Shown: piece after piece, positions 21,937-31,604 of the stretch
Numbering within the stretch: position 1 is the first letter of the stretch
Layout: each line of letters starts with the position of its first letter
Origin: Flavobacteriaceae bacterium
GTDB lineage: Bacteria; Bacteroidota; Bacteroidia; Flavobacteriales; Flavobacteriaceae
Assembly: GCA_947373225.1 (NCBI GenBank)
Contig: CANBWX010000003.1
Coordinates: 1 to 64,000, forward strand
DNA: 64,000 nt
Direction of reading: 5' to 3'
The notes under the pieces: model-generated
The model's database searches: none
What the model saw: the letters and a program-made list of their open reading frames with translations, nothing else
What the model was told of the DNA's origin: nothing
Position numbers and translations under genes: made by a program

Positions 21937-22578
21937 TTGAAAGACACTGCCAAACATCAAGGACTTCGGAATCAATTAGTAAGCCTTTTACAAGAAAAAG
22001 GAATTACAGATAAAAGTGTTTTGGGGGCAATTAAGAAAATTCCAAGGCATCTTTTCTTAGATTCTAGTTTTGAGGATTATGCTTATCAAGATAAAGCATT
22101 TCCGATTGAAGCAGGTCAAACGATTTCGCAACCTTATACTGTAGCTTTCCAAAGTCAATTATTGGAAGTAAAAAAAGAGCATAAAATTCTCGAAATAGGA
22201 ACTGGTTCAGGCTATCAAACAGCCGTTTTGTGCATAATGGGAGCTAGGGTTTACAGTGTTGAAAGACAAAATAAGTTATTCAAACAAACCCAAAATTTGT
22301 TGCCAAAATTAGGTATAAGACCCAAACATCTTTCTTTTGGTGACGGATATAAAGGTTTGCCAGATCACGCTCCTTTTGATAGTATAATTGTAACAGCTGG
22401 TGCGCCAATAATTCCGCAAGCCTTGATGGCACAGCTAAAAATAGGAGGAAGGCTGGTAATTCCGCTTGGCGAAGAAAATCAAATTATGACTTTGCTAATC
22501 AGAAAGAATGAAACACAATTCGAAAAACATGAGTTTGGCGATTTTAAATTCGTGCCTTTGTTAGAAAATAAAAATTAA
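21937..22578 (+). CDS. pcm: Protein-L-isoaspartate O-methyltransferase
   Basis: TTG start; GQTISQPYTVAFQ, ILEIGTGSGYQTAVL. Confidence 0.94.
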   Translation: MKDTAKHQGLRNQLVSLLQEKGITDKSVLGAIKKIPRHLFLDSSFEDYAYQDKAFPIEAGQTISQPYTVAFQSQLLEVKKEHKILEIGTGSGYQTAVLCIMGARVYSVERQNKLFKQTQNLLPKLGIRPKHLSFGDGYKGLPDHAPFDSIIVTAGAPIIPQALMAQLKIGGRLVIPLGEENQIMTLLIRKNETQFEKHEFGDFKFVPLLENKN

Positions 22579-22625
22579 AAATCCATTTCAACCCTACCAA
22601 AGGAAAGGGTATAGAAATGGATTTT
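22578..22625. terminator. Compound hairpin between pcm and fic
   Basis: AAAATCCATTTC (22578-22589) / GAAATGGATTTT (22614-22625) with inner ACCCT/AGGGT. Confidence 0.7.
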
Positions 22626-22678
22626 GGCATAAACTATAATCATAAAAATCAGTTTTGATCCGCTTTCCATTTGTTATA

Positions 22679-23728
22679 TTATTGACCAATAATATCAAGA
22701 TAACGCTCTAAACTTTCTTTCTCAATTTGAGCAACAAATAGTAAAAAATCCTCTTTGTTGTTTTTTGTTTGAGCTGTTTCGAGCGCATTATAATACTGCA
22801 TTCTATTATCATAATCTCCTTTTATATTGGCAATTACATAACCATTTTGCAACAGAATAAGATTCATTATTAATCGAGAAGTTCTACCGTTTCCATCAAT
22901 AAAAGGATGAATAGTAACAATTCGTTCGTGCATTTCTGCTGCCAAAATAATTGGATGTAAGTTGTTTTTATTGGTTTCATGCCAAATAAAAAAATCTTCC
23001 ATTTCCTTTGAAACCAAAAAAGGTTGAGGCGGCATGTGCGAACTGCCTTTGATCATCACTTGCACACGACGATAACGACCTGCATCTTCGGGATTAATAC
23101 CACGTAAAATCAAGTTGTGAATAGACAAAACTTCTCGCTCATTTAAGACTGTATTTTTCTCCGTCAAATGCTTGATATAAGCAATGGCTTCCTGATGATT
23201 GATGGCTTCCAGATGTTCGCGCATACTTTTTCCAGAAATAGTCAATCCTTCGTTGATAACCAAATCAGTTTCGCGAAGCGTAAGCGTATTTCCTTCGATG
23301 CGGTTACTTTCAAAAGTATATTCCAGTTCTAATGCTTGGGCAATTCTATAGCTGTCGAATTGTCTAAATTTATCCAATTTTGCCTTCAATAAATCTATTT
23401 CTTCAAGAATGGATAATAAGTTTTTTGAAAGCGATTTCTTAACAGTAATATAATTATTTTGAATCTCTTCGCGAACCATATTCATTGCTTTCAGAGCAAA
23501 TTCATCCTGACCTATTTCATAAATAATTTTTTCTTTGAGCCAAGCTACCATTAATGTTTCAAAGTCGATTCCTAGTAAAGAAGATAGTTTAACAACTTGA
23601 TCTTTGGTTGGTTTTCTTGATCCATTTTCAAATTTACTTATTAATGCTTGATCAATTCCTAAAAGTTGAGCCACTTCTCTCGTTTTTAATCCTTTTTGTT
23701 CTCTTGCATTTTTGATTAGTGTTTTCAT
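22679..23728 (-). CDS. Fic family protein with N-terminal XRE-type HTH
   Basis: HPFIDGNGRTSRLI Fic motif; SNRIEGN inhibitory motif; N-terminal AREQKGLKTREVAQLLGIDQALISKFENGSRKP HTH. Confidence 0.93.
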   Translation of the reverse strand: MKTLIKNAREQKGLKTREVAQLLGIDQALISKFENGSRKPTKDQVVKLSSLLGIDFETLMVAWLKEKIIYEIGQDEFALKAMNMVREEIQNNYITVKKSLSKNLLSILEEIDLLKAKLDKFRQFDSYRIAQALELEYTFESNRIEGNTLTLRETDLVINEGLTISGKSMREHLEAINHQEAIAYIKHLTEKNTVLNEREVLSIHNLILRGINPEDAGRYRRVQVMIKGSSHMPPQPFLVSKEMEDFFIWHETNKNNLHPIILAAEMHERIVTIHPFIDGNGRTSRLIMNLILLQNGYVIANIKGDYDNRMQYYNALETAQTKNNKEDFLLFVAQIEKESLERYLDIIGQ

Positions 23729-23742
23729 TTTATATATTTTAA

Positions 23743-23759
23743 TTGTCTTGACAAATTTA
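23743..23759 (-). promoter_or_regulatory. Putative fic promoter -7 element overlapping a palindrome
   Basis: Minus strand TAAATTTG (23759-23752) overlaps TTGTC-AA-GACAA (23754-23743); TTTG at 23786-23783. Confidence 0.5.
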
Positions 23760-23806
23760 GTCATAAATTTTAGATAAAAAAACAAAAACTAATTTTGCTT
23801 ATAAAT

Positions 23807-24259
23807 TTAAAATGCTTTTTTAATTCTGTCGAGATCGCGTTTAGTATCCTGTTCTTTCAAGGATTCGCGTTTGTCGTAGGTTTTCTTTCCTTTGCAAAGT
23901 CCAATTTCTAGTTTTGCTAATCCTTTTTCATTGGTAAACAATTTTAGGGGAACGATAGTCAAACCCTTGGCTTGAACGCTTCTTGATAAACCTTTTAATT
24001 CCCGTTTATTCAATAATAGTTTTCGTTCGCTTCTAGCTTTGTGATTGAATTGATTTCCAAATGTATATTCCTCAATATAAGTATTTATAGCGAAGAGTTC
24101 TGTGCCGCTAAATTCGCAAAAACTTTCGGTGATATTGGCTTTCCCTAAACGGATGGATTTTATTTCGGTTCCAGCTAAGACAATTCCAGCCGTAAACTTT
24201 TCAATTATTTCATAATCGAAACGGGCTCTTTTGTTAAGTATGTTGATTGTTTTTAGCAT
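23807..24259 (-). CDS. smpB: SsrA-binding protein
   Basis: NKRARFDYEI, AGIVLAGTEIKSIRLGKANI, KKTYDKRESLKEQDTKRD. Confidence 0.97.
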   Translation of the reverse strand: MLKTINILNKRARFDYEIIEKFTAGIVLAGTEIKSIRLGKANITESFCEFSGTELFAINTYIEEYTFGNQFNHKARSERKLLLNKRELKGLSRSVQAKGLTIVPLKLFTNEKGLAKLEIGLCKGKKTYDKRESLKEQDTKRDLDRIKKAF

Positions 24260-24328
24260 AGGATTGCAAATGTAAGAACAAAACGGCGAAAATTCAATAG
24301 TTATTTAAAATTGCTTTAAATTTGCACA

Positions 24329-24553
24329 ATGGAAAAGTCATCATCAAAAGATCCGCTTCACGGAATTACACTTCAAAAAATCGTAGAACAACTTGTCAAT
24401 CATTATGGTTTTGACACATTGGGCGAATTAGTAAAAATAAAATGCTTTACAGATAAGCCAAGTATCAAATCGAGTTTAACTTTTTTGAGAAAAACAGATT
24501 GGGCAAGAAAAAAAGTAGAAGAGTTGTATATAAGTACTTCTGCTAAGTTTTAA
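24329..24553 (+). CDS. VF530 family DNA-binding protein
   Basis: KDPLHGITLQKIVEQLV, FLRKTDWARKKVEELY. Confidence 0.88.
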   Translation: MEKSSSKDPLHGITLQKIVEQLVNHYGFDTLGELVKIKCFTDKPSIKSSLTFLRKTDWARKKVEELYISTSAKF

Positions 24554-24561
24554 AGATTTGT

Positions 24562-25110
24562 TTAATTTAAACGGTACGAAACCATAACGCCACCTCTATA
24601 AGGTAGCCATTCACCGCTTTTGTTGTAATTTGTCGCCTTTTCATAACGAGTATTGGTACCAATGTAATAGCCTTTATAAAATCCTTGGCTGTTTCCACCA
24701 CCTAAAAAACAATCAATCATAAACTTATCATTTATTTTCTTTTGATACCCTATCGTAGCTCCAATAAGGTAACCAATTCCTTTTTCATACATATTTGTAT
24801 TCAAATAATTCCATTTTTGAAAGTTAAAAACGGTTGCTCCTACATTTGCACCAACATAAAAACCATTGTATTTTTCGTGAAAATGATACCTATATTCTGG
24901 AACAAAAATATAAAATTGCATAGGTGTTGCTTTACTGTTCCAAAAAGAAGCAGTTATGTCAAATTGAAAAGTAGATTTTTTGCCAATACTTGTTTCAATT
25001 CCTACATTTGGAATAGTCAATAAAGTTGAAAAAGCATTTACTTTTACGTATGTTTGGCTTTGTGAATGTATTGAAAATAAAAGTATAGTTAAAATAAGTA
25101 ATTTTTTCAT
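24562..25110 (-). CDS. Secreted beta-barrel-like hypothetical protein (DUF3575-like)
   Basis: Signal peptide, VGIETSIGKK, YRYHFHEKYNGFYVGANVG. Confidence 0.6.
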   Translation of the reverse strand: MKKLLILTILLFSIHSQSQTYVKVNAFSTLLTIPNVGIETSIGKKSTFQFDITASFWNSKATPMQFYIFVPEYRYHFHEKYNGFYVGANVGATVFNFQKWNYLNTNMYEKGIGYLIGATIGYQKKINDKFMIDCFLGGGNSQGFYKGYYIGTNTRYEKATNYNKSGEWLPYRGGVMVSYRLN

Positions 25111-25224
25111 TTAAAGAGATTTTCTATTATTATCTAAAAAACAGAATTGTTTTCGGCTACAAATATAGAATATTGTTTGTAGGAATTTAATGTTTTAATG
25201 TTAATTTTGATTTTGAAAAAAGCA

Positions 25225-25782
25225 TTAAAATCTTAGTTTATTCAAAATCGAATAAACTACAGTGTCTAAAAATTGTCCTTCGTAATATTCGTTTTCTATA
25301 AAATGAGCTTCTTTGACGAATCCATTTTTTTTAAGCACATTTTCGGATGCCGAATTTCTGGGATCAATTAGAGCTTCAATAGAATGAAGTCTCATTATTT
25401 TGAAACCATAATTCACAACTTCTTTTATCGCTTCAGTCATAATCCCTTTTCCGTGATATTCAGGAAGTAACATATAACCAATTTCGGCTCGATAATGTTC
25501 CGGTTTTAACCTATAATGCCCAATAATTCCAATTAATTTTGAGTCGTTTTTTAATGTTATTCCCCAATTTATTCCTTCATTACTTTCAATTCTCAAATCA
25601 ATGAGAGCAATATGTTCCATAGCATCCTCTTTAGTTTTGGCCAATGGTCTTGGAATGTATTTCATCGTTTCTTTGTCAGATCGAAGAGCTAAAACTTCAT
25701 TAAAATCATCATTAACGAGACGTCTTAGGATTAAACGCTCTGTTTCAAGATTAGGAAAAGGAGTAAAATTGATTTCTAACAT
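25225..25782 (-). CDS. GNAT N-acetyltransferase (RimJ/RimL-like)
   Basis: TERLILRRL, IGYMLLPEYHGKGIMTEA, ENVLKKNGF. Confidence 0.9.
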   Translation of the reverse strand: MLEINFTPFPNLETERLILRRLVNDDFNEVLALRSDKETMKYIPRPLAKTKEDAMEHIALIDLRIESNEGINWGITLKNDSKLIGIIGHYRLKPEHYRAEIGYMLLPEYHGKGIMTEAIKEVVNYGFKIMRLHSIEALIDPRNSASENVLKKNGFVKEAHFIENEYYEGQFLDTVVYSILNKLRF

Positions 25783-25793
25783 TTATTTGTTTT

Positions 25794-26660
25794 TTAAAGA
25801 ATTTCTACACTAAATTTTGATTGGAAAACTTCATTTTCATTTAAAACTTGAATGCCTTCTTTTTCGAAAAGATTTCCATGATTTTTTTCGGTATCAGAAT
25901 AACCAAACCAAGGTTCAATACACAGAAAAGGAGCGTCTTTTTTTGTCCAAATTCCTAAATTTGGAAAACCGCTAAAAGTTGTTCTTAAAACAGGTTTAGC
26001 GTTTTCTAAAATTGTCAAAGAATTAGATTGTAAGGATTTAAAAATTAATGCGTCGTTTTCAAATAGTGGATAATTCAAATCCACTATTTTATTATTAACG
26101 TCAAGTTTTTTTGTTTTATTCGAAACCAAATCATTTTCCAAAAGATAATATTCTAGAGGTTCTTCTTTATTAAATTCAAGAGAATAATCTTCAAAATTCC
26201 CTGGCAAAGCAAATGCTGGATGCGCACCAATTGAAAAAGGCATTTGTAATTTGCATTTATTTAGTACTATATATTCAATGTTTAAACTGTTCTCATCCAA
26301 TGTATAAATGACATGCAATTCGAAATCGAAAGGATATACATTTCTTGTTTCGTCATTTGAAATTAATGAAAATGTAACAGAATTACTCGATTTATCAATT
26401 ATATTAAATTCCATTTCTCTAGCAAAACCATGTCTTGATAAATGATATTCGATTCCATTATAATGATAGGAATTATTTTTTAAGGTACCCACAATTGGGA
26501 ATAAAATAGGGGAATGTTTACCCCAAAAATAGGGGTTTCCTTCCCAAATGTATTCCGTGTTTTCCTTGTTTTTTAATGAAAATAATTCGGCACCTAAATG
26601 ATTTATTTCTGCCGTTAAATTAGAGTTTGATATTGCTGTTGATTTCAAAATAGTAGTCAA
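25794..26660 (-). CDS. Aldose 1-epimerase family protein
   Basis: LGAELFSLK, HGFARE, IGAHPAFALP, CIEPWFG. Confidence 0.88.
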   Translation of the reverse strand: MTTILKSTAISNSNLTAEINHLGAELFSLKNKENTEYIWEGNPYFWGKHSPILFPIVGTLKNNSYHYNGIEYHLSRHGFAREMEFNIIDKSSNSVTFSLISNDETRNVYPFDFELHVIYTLDENSLNIEYIVLNKCKLQMPFSIGAHPAFALPGNFEDYSLEFNKEEPLEYYLLENDLVSNKTKKLDVNNKIVDLNYPLFENDALIFKSLQSNSLTILENAKPVLRTTFSGFPNLGIWTKKDAPFLCIEPWFGYSDTEKNHGNLFEKEGIQVLNENEVFQSKFSVEIL

Positions 26661-26811
26661 TTATGTTATAATGATTTTTAGAATGTAAATATATTTCATT
26701 TTGAATTCAAAAAGAAGTTTATTGAACGATTGATAAACTTTTGTCAAAATTTCAAAATTATTTTGAGTATTGGCTTTATTTTTCATTAATTTGTTAAAGA
26801 AAATTTACAAA

Positions 26812-29076
26812 ATGAAAAATATCTCTCTCTGTACAATCCTTCAGTTATCTTTATTGTTTGGAATTACGACTGCATGGTCCCAACAAATTACTGATTCTAA
26901 GTCAAATAAACAAATATCTAAGTATGATTATTATGATGCTTTTGCTCCATTTTTCTATTCGAAAAACGGTACAAACACACGTTCAGCAAGTGGTCAGCCT
27001 GGTCCAGAATATTGGCAGAATAGAGCCGATTATCAATTGTCGGCAAAATTAAATGTTTCAAACAACGAAATTACAGGAACAGATATTTTGACTTATACCA
27101 ACAATAGCCCTGATAAAATGTCTTTTGTTTGGATGTTATTAGATCAAAATTTGTTTAAAACCGACTCTCGAGGAAATGCTGTAGTTCCTATAAATGGAAG
27201 TAGAAATGGTGCTCAAGGACAGGTTTTTGATGGAGGAGACAAAATAAAATCGGTTAAAATAATTTCGACAATTAAAGGAAAATCCACAGAAACCGAAGCT
27301 AAATATTTAATTACCGATACCAGAATGCAGGTGTTTCTTCCTCAAGAATTAAAATCTAAAGGAGGAATTGTAAAAATTAAAATAGAGTATTCTTTCATTT
27401 CTCCAAATGAAGGTTCGGATAGAATGGGTGTTTTAGAGACTAAAAATGGTAAAATTTTCACCATTGCCCAGTGGTATCCAAGAATGTGTGTTTATGACGA
27501 TATAAGAGGATGGAATACCAATCCGTATTTGGGTGCTTCGGAATTTTTTCTCGAATATGGTGATTTCGATGTGAATATTACCGTTCCTGCTAATCAGATT
27601 GTAGTTTGTTCGGGAGAATTGGTAAACGCTGCCGAAGTACTTTCTGTAGACCAGCAAAAAAGTTTTGTAAAGGCTTCGCAAAGTGATAAAACGGTTATGA
27701 TTCGTTCTGCGGAAGAAGTTTTGGCTACAGCAAATTTAGAATCCAAATCGAATAAAACTTGGCATTTTAAGGTTAAAAACGCTCGTGATGTTTCTTGGGC
27801 TTCGTCTGCGGCATTTATTTTGGACGCTGCTAGAATTAATTTACCAAGCGGAAAAAAATCAATGGCAATTTCGGCTTATCCAATTGAAAGTGAAGGCAAC
27901 GAGGCTTGGAGTCGTTCAACAGAATATACAAAAGCTTCAATTGAAAATTATTCGAAAAGATGGTTTGAATATTCCTATCCTGCAGCAACAAATGTAGCAG
28001 GAAATGAGGGCGGAATGGAATATCCTGGAATTGTTTTTTGTGGTTGGGAATCGAAAGGTGACGATTTATGGGGAGTTACAGATCATGAGTTTGGACATAA
28101 TTGGTTTCCAATGATAGTGGGGTCTAACGAGCGTTTGTACGGTTGGATGGATGAAGGTTTTAATACTTTTATTAATTCGATAAGTTCTGTTGATTTTAAT
28201 AATGGGGAATACAAAGACAAGCCGGTTGACTTGCATAAAGATGCTGTAAAATATACCAATCCAAATTTAGAAACTATAATTAGTTCTCCGGATAATATGA
28301 AAGAGGCTAATATTGGTACTCTATGTTATTCAAAACCAAGTGCGGGATTAGTAATGTTGCGTGAACAGATTTTGGGACCAGAGCGTTTTGATTTGGCTTT
28401 TCGAACATATGTAGAGCGTTGGGCTTTTAAACATCCAACACCAGATGATTTTTTTAGAACAATTGAAAATGTTGCAGGCGAAGACTTATCTTGGTTTTGG
28501 CGAGGTTGGTTTGTAAATAATTGGAAATTAGATCAAGGTGTAAATTCTATTAAATATGTAGATAATGATCCTAAATTAGGGGTTTACATTACAATTGGAA
28601 ACTTCGAAAAAATGGCAATGCCTGTGATTTTAGAAATAAAAACAAAATCCGGAAAAGTTACTCGAGTGAAATTACCAGTAGAAATTTGGCAAAAAAATAA
28701 AGAATGGTCATTCAAACAAGATACTACCGAAGAAATTGAAAGTATTATAATAGATCCAGATCATGTCTTTCCGGATAGTGACGAAAGTAATAATAGCTGG
28801 ACTTCTGCAACTGGAATAGTCGAAAAAGACACAAATTTAGACGGTTATTTAGGGAATTTTAGTAGTAGATTTTATGGTTTAAAAAGTGTTATTTCGAAAA
28901 AGAGAGGTGTTATTAATGTTGAAATAACAGATTATCCAAAATTTAAAATAGAACTAATAGCAGATAATACTTTTGAATCTAAAGAAGCGGGAGTTAAAAT
29001 AGAATTCAATAAAAATAAAACTGGATTTGTACTGACATTTAGTGATGCTACTAAAATGACATTTACAAGAGAGTAA
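26812..29076 (+). CDS. M1 family metallopeptidase
   Basis: [29 protein letters not shown] (HExxH...E); GGMEYPG. Confidence 0.94.
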   Translation: MKNISLCTILQLSLLFGITTAWSQQITDSKSNKQISKYDYYDAFAPFFYSKNGTNTRSASGQPGPEYWQNRADYQLSAKLNVSNNEITGTDILTYTNNSPDKMSFVWMLLDQNLFKTDSRGNAVVPINGSRNGAQGQVFDGGDKIKSVKIISTIKGKSTETEAKYLITDTRMQVFLPQELKSKGGIVKIKIEYSFISPNEGSDRMGVLETKNGKIFTIAQWYPRMCVYDDIRGWNTNPYLGASEFFLEYGDFDVNITVPANQIVVCSGELVNAAEVLSVDQQKSFVKASQSDKTVMIRSAEEVLATANLESKSNKTWHFKVKNARDVSWASSAAFILDAARINLPSGKKSMAISAYPIESEGNEAWSRSTEYTKASIENYSKRWFEYSYPAATNVAGNEGGMEYPGIVFCGWESKGDDLWGVTDHEFGHNWFPMIVGSNERLYGWMDEGFNTFINSISSVDFNNGEYKDKPVDLHKDAVKYTNPNLETIISSPDNMKEANIGTLCYSKPSAGLVMLREQILGPERFDLAFRTYVERWAFKHPTPDDFFRTIENVAGEDLSWFWRGWFVNNWKLDQGVNSIKYVDNDPKLGVYITIGNFEKMAMPVILEIKTKSGKVTRVKLPVEIWQKNKEWSFKQDTTEEIESIIIDPDHVFPDSDESNNSWTSATGIVEKDTNLDGYLGNFSSRFYGLKSVISKKRGVINVEITDYPKFKIELIADNTFESKEAGVKIEFNKNKTGFVLTFSDATKMTFTRE

Positions 29077-29208
29077 ATGCCATTTTGATAATTAATATGG
29101 GTTTAGTTTCCTCATTTAAAGTGATTTTAAAGTTGAGTTAAATAGTTTTAAAGACATAGATAATAAATTTTAAAGCCTTAAATTTGAGTAAATATAAATA
29201 GTATAATT

Positions 29209-29619
29209 ATGAAAAGACATGCAACTGCAGTATGGAAAGGTTCTCTTAAAGAAGGTGCTGGACATTTGACAACGCAAAGCGGAACATTAGAGAACACACA
29301 ATATTCGTTTAAATCTCGTTTTGAAGAAGGAGTTGGTACTAATCCGGAAGAGTTAGTTGCTGCAGCACATTCAGGATGTTTTACGATGCAACTTTCGGCA
29401 TATATAACTGGCGATGGTTTTGTGATTGAAAGTATCGAAACAAAATGTGTTATTGATTTGTTGGAAGGGAAAATTGTAAGTTCTAATCTAACGGTTAGCG
29501 CAAAAATTAAAGGAATTTCGAATGAAATCTTCCAAGGATTAGTTTCTAAAGCCGAGGAAAATTGTCCTATTTCTAAATTATTCGATACAGAAATTAGTAC
29601 GGTAGCAACTTTGGTTTAG
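29209..29619 (+). CDS. OsmC family peroxiredoxin
   Basis: NPEELVAAAHSGCFTMQLS, ENCPISKLF. Confidence 0.93.
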   Translation: MKRHATAVWKGSLKEGAGHLTTQSGTLENTQYSFKSRFEEGVGTNPEELVAAAHSGCFTMQLSAYITGDGFVIESIETKCVIDLLEGKIVSSNLTVSAKIKGISNEIFQGLVSKAEENCPISKLFDTEISTVATLV

Positions 29620-29636
29620 AGGTTAAACCTAAGTAA

Positions 29637-29673
29637 AAAAGGCTCGATTTTGTATTTCAAAATCGAGCCTTTT
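29637..29673. terminator. Bidirectional terminator between osmC-family gene and cysM
   Basis: AAAAGGCTCGATTTTG / CAAAATCGAGCCTTTT, 16-bp stem, convergent genes. Confidence 0.92.
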
Positions 29674-29693
29674 ATTTTATAAATATCAAGGTT

Positions 29694-30581
29694 TTAATCA
29701 AATAAATCCGAAGATAAATAGCGATCACCTCGGTCGCAAATAATAGCTACAATTACTCCAGATTCTAATTGTTCAGCTAGTTTAAGAGCTACAGCAACTG
29801 ATCCGCCACTGCTCATTCCTGCAAAAACACCTTCTTCTTTTGCCAGACGTTTTGTCATTTCACGCGCTTCTTTTTCGCTGACTTCTATAATTGTATCGAC
29901 TCTTTTTGCATCAAAAATTTTCGGCAAATATTCATGCGGCCATTTTCTGATTCCCGGAATTTGAGAACCGTCACTTGGTTGAGCGCCTATAATTTGGATT
30001 GCTGGATTTTTTTCTTTCAAATAAGCCGAAGTTCCTATAATGGTTCCGGTTGTTCCCATCGCCGATACAAAATGGGTAACAGTTCCATCCGTGTCATTCC
30101 ATATTTCTGGACCTGTAGTTTTATAATGCGCTTTCCAGTTGTCGTCATTGGCAAACTGATTCAACATGATATAACCGCCTCCAGCTACTTTTTTATCAGC
30201 ATAATCTCTAGATCCAATTATTCCTTCTTTTGCTGGAGTCAAAATTACCGTAGCGCCATAAGCACGCATGGTTTGTGTGCGTTCTATGGTAGAATCTTCC
30301 GGAAGAACTAGCTCTATTTCAATATTGAATAATTGGGCAATCATAGCTAGTGCAATTCCTGTGTTTCCGCTAGTGGCTTCAATAAGTTTGTCTCCTTTTT
30401 TGATGTCGCCTCTTTTTACCGCAGATGCAATCATATTGTAGGCTGCACGGTCTTTTACACTTCCTCCGGGATTATTTCCTTCGAGTTTTAATAAAAGTTT
30501 GACGTTTTTATTTTTGACCAAATTGACACTTTCCATCAAAGGTGTATTTCCAATGAGGTCTACTAATTTTTGAAATTGCAT
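29694..30581 (-). CDS. cysM: Cysteine synthase B
   Basis: IGNTPLMES, EGNNPGGSVKDRAAYNMI, EATSGNTGIALA. Confidence 0.95.
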   Translation of the reverse strand: MQFQKLVDLIGNTPLMESVNLVKNKNVKLLLKLEGNNPGGSVKDRAAYNMIASAVKRGDIKKGDKLIEATSGNTGIALAMIAQLFNIEIELVLPEDSTIERTQTMRAYGATVILTPAKEGIIGSRDYADKKVAGGGYIMLNQFANDDNWKAHYKTTGPEIWNDTDGTVTHFVSAMGTTGTIIGTSAYLKEKNPAIQIIGAQPSDGSQIPGIRKWPHEYLPKIFDAKRVDTIIEVSEKEAREMTKRLAKEEGVFAGMSSGGSVAVALKLAEQLESGVIVAIICDRGDRYLSSDLFD

Positions 30582-30582
30582 A

Positions 30583-31473
30583 TTATTTTAACTCTTTTAC
30601 TTTAACTTCTGTAGTTGTGGTGTTCGTCACGATTGATCTCGCAGGAATCGATTTTGTAATCCATGTATTTCCTCCAATAATGCTGTTTTTTCCAACGATA
30701 GTTTCTCCGCCAAGTATAGTTGCATTGGCATAAATGCAAACATTTTTCTCTACCGTAGGATGACGTTTTTCGTTTTTCATGTCTTTGCTTACACTCAATG
30801 CGCCCAAAGTTACGCCTTGGTACAATTTCACATGTTTTTCGATAACGGTTGTTTCTCCAATTACGATTCCGGTGGCGTGATCTATGAAAAAAGGCGAAGC
30901 AATTGTTGCCCCCGCGTGAATGTCGGTTCCAGTGATTTGATGCGCATATTCGCTCATCAATCTCGAAAATAACAACATGTCTAACAAGTATAATTCGTGG
31001 CTTAATCTATAAATAGCAATGGCATAAAATCCGGGATAAGCTAGATATACTTCCTCAATACTGTTGGATGCTGGATCATTTTCTAAAATATATTCGGCAT
31101 CCTGATTCAAATTTTCGAGAACCAAAGGCAGTTTTTCTAGGTATTGATTCCAAATACCATCACATAATTCTTCTTGTTTTTTGCACGCAATTTTTGCAAT
31201 TTCCTTGAATAGTTTTTCAAGATCGTCAATGCTTTGATCCAAAGCTGCATTAGCATCAAATAAGGTATAAAACAGTTTTTCTGTAAAATCTACTACTTTT
31301 GTTTTGATACCATAATTGATTACGGAATGGCTTTTTAAAGCTGCAATATTTTGGATAATTATATCTTTAGCCACGTTTGTAGAATTCAAGTTGTTAGAAA
31401 GTGGTAAAAGTAAGGTGTTTTTAGAAATTGCCGCAACAATTTTGTAATTAAATTGTCTTTTTCCAAGGATCAA
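30583..31473 (-). CDS. cysE: Serine O-acetyltransferase (EpsC/CysE type); start uncertain
   Basis: Left-handed beta-helix: GTDIHAGATIASPFFIDHATGIVIGETTVI. TTG start at 31473; GTG at 31374 possible. Confidence 0.9.
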   Translation of the reverse strand: MILGKRQFNYKIVAAISKNTLLLPLSNNLNSTNVAKDIIIQNIAALKSHSVINYGIKTKVVDFTEKLFYTLFDANAALDQSIDDLEKLFKEIAKIACKKQEELCDGIWNQYLEKLPLVLENLNQDAEYILENDPASNSIEEVYLAYPGFYAIAIYRLSHELYLLDMLLFSRLMSEYAHQITGTDIHAGATIASPFFIDHATGIVIGETTVIEKHVKLYQGVTLGALSVSKDMKNEKRHPTVEKNVCIYANATILGGETIVGKNSIIGGNTWITKSIPARSIVTNTTTTEVKVKELK

Positions 31474-31604
31474 AAGCCTTATAGAAAATAGATCGAGCTT
31501 TATTTACGCTAATGTGATTTTTTTAATTCGTAAATTAGCATAAATAATTTATTTGACGGTGAAGATAACTTCGTAGGTTTTAATCCATTTAAAGAAAATG
31601 TATA

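Noticed and set aside
22679-23728. Fic gene as a toxin-antitoxin or phage-defence operon
   Set aside because: No adjacent small antitoxin gene or other defence gene; the inhibitory motif is within the same protein.
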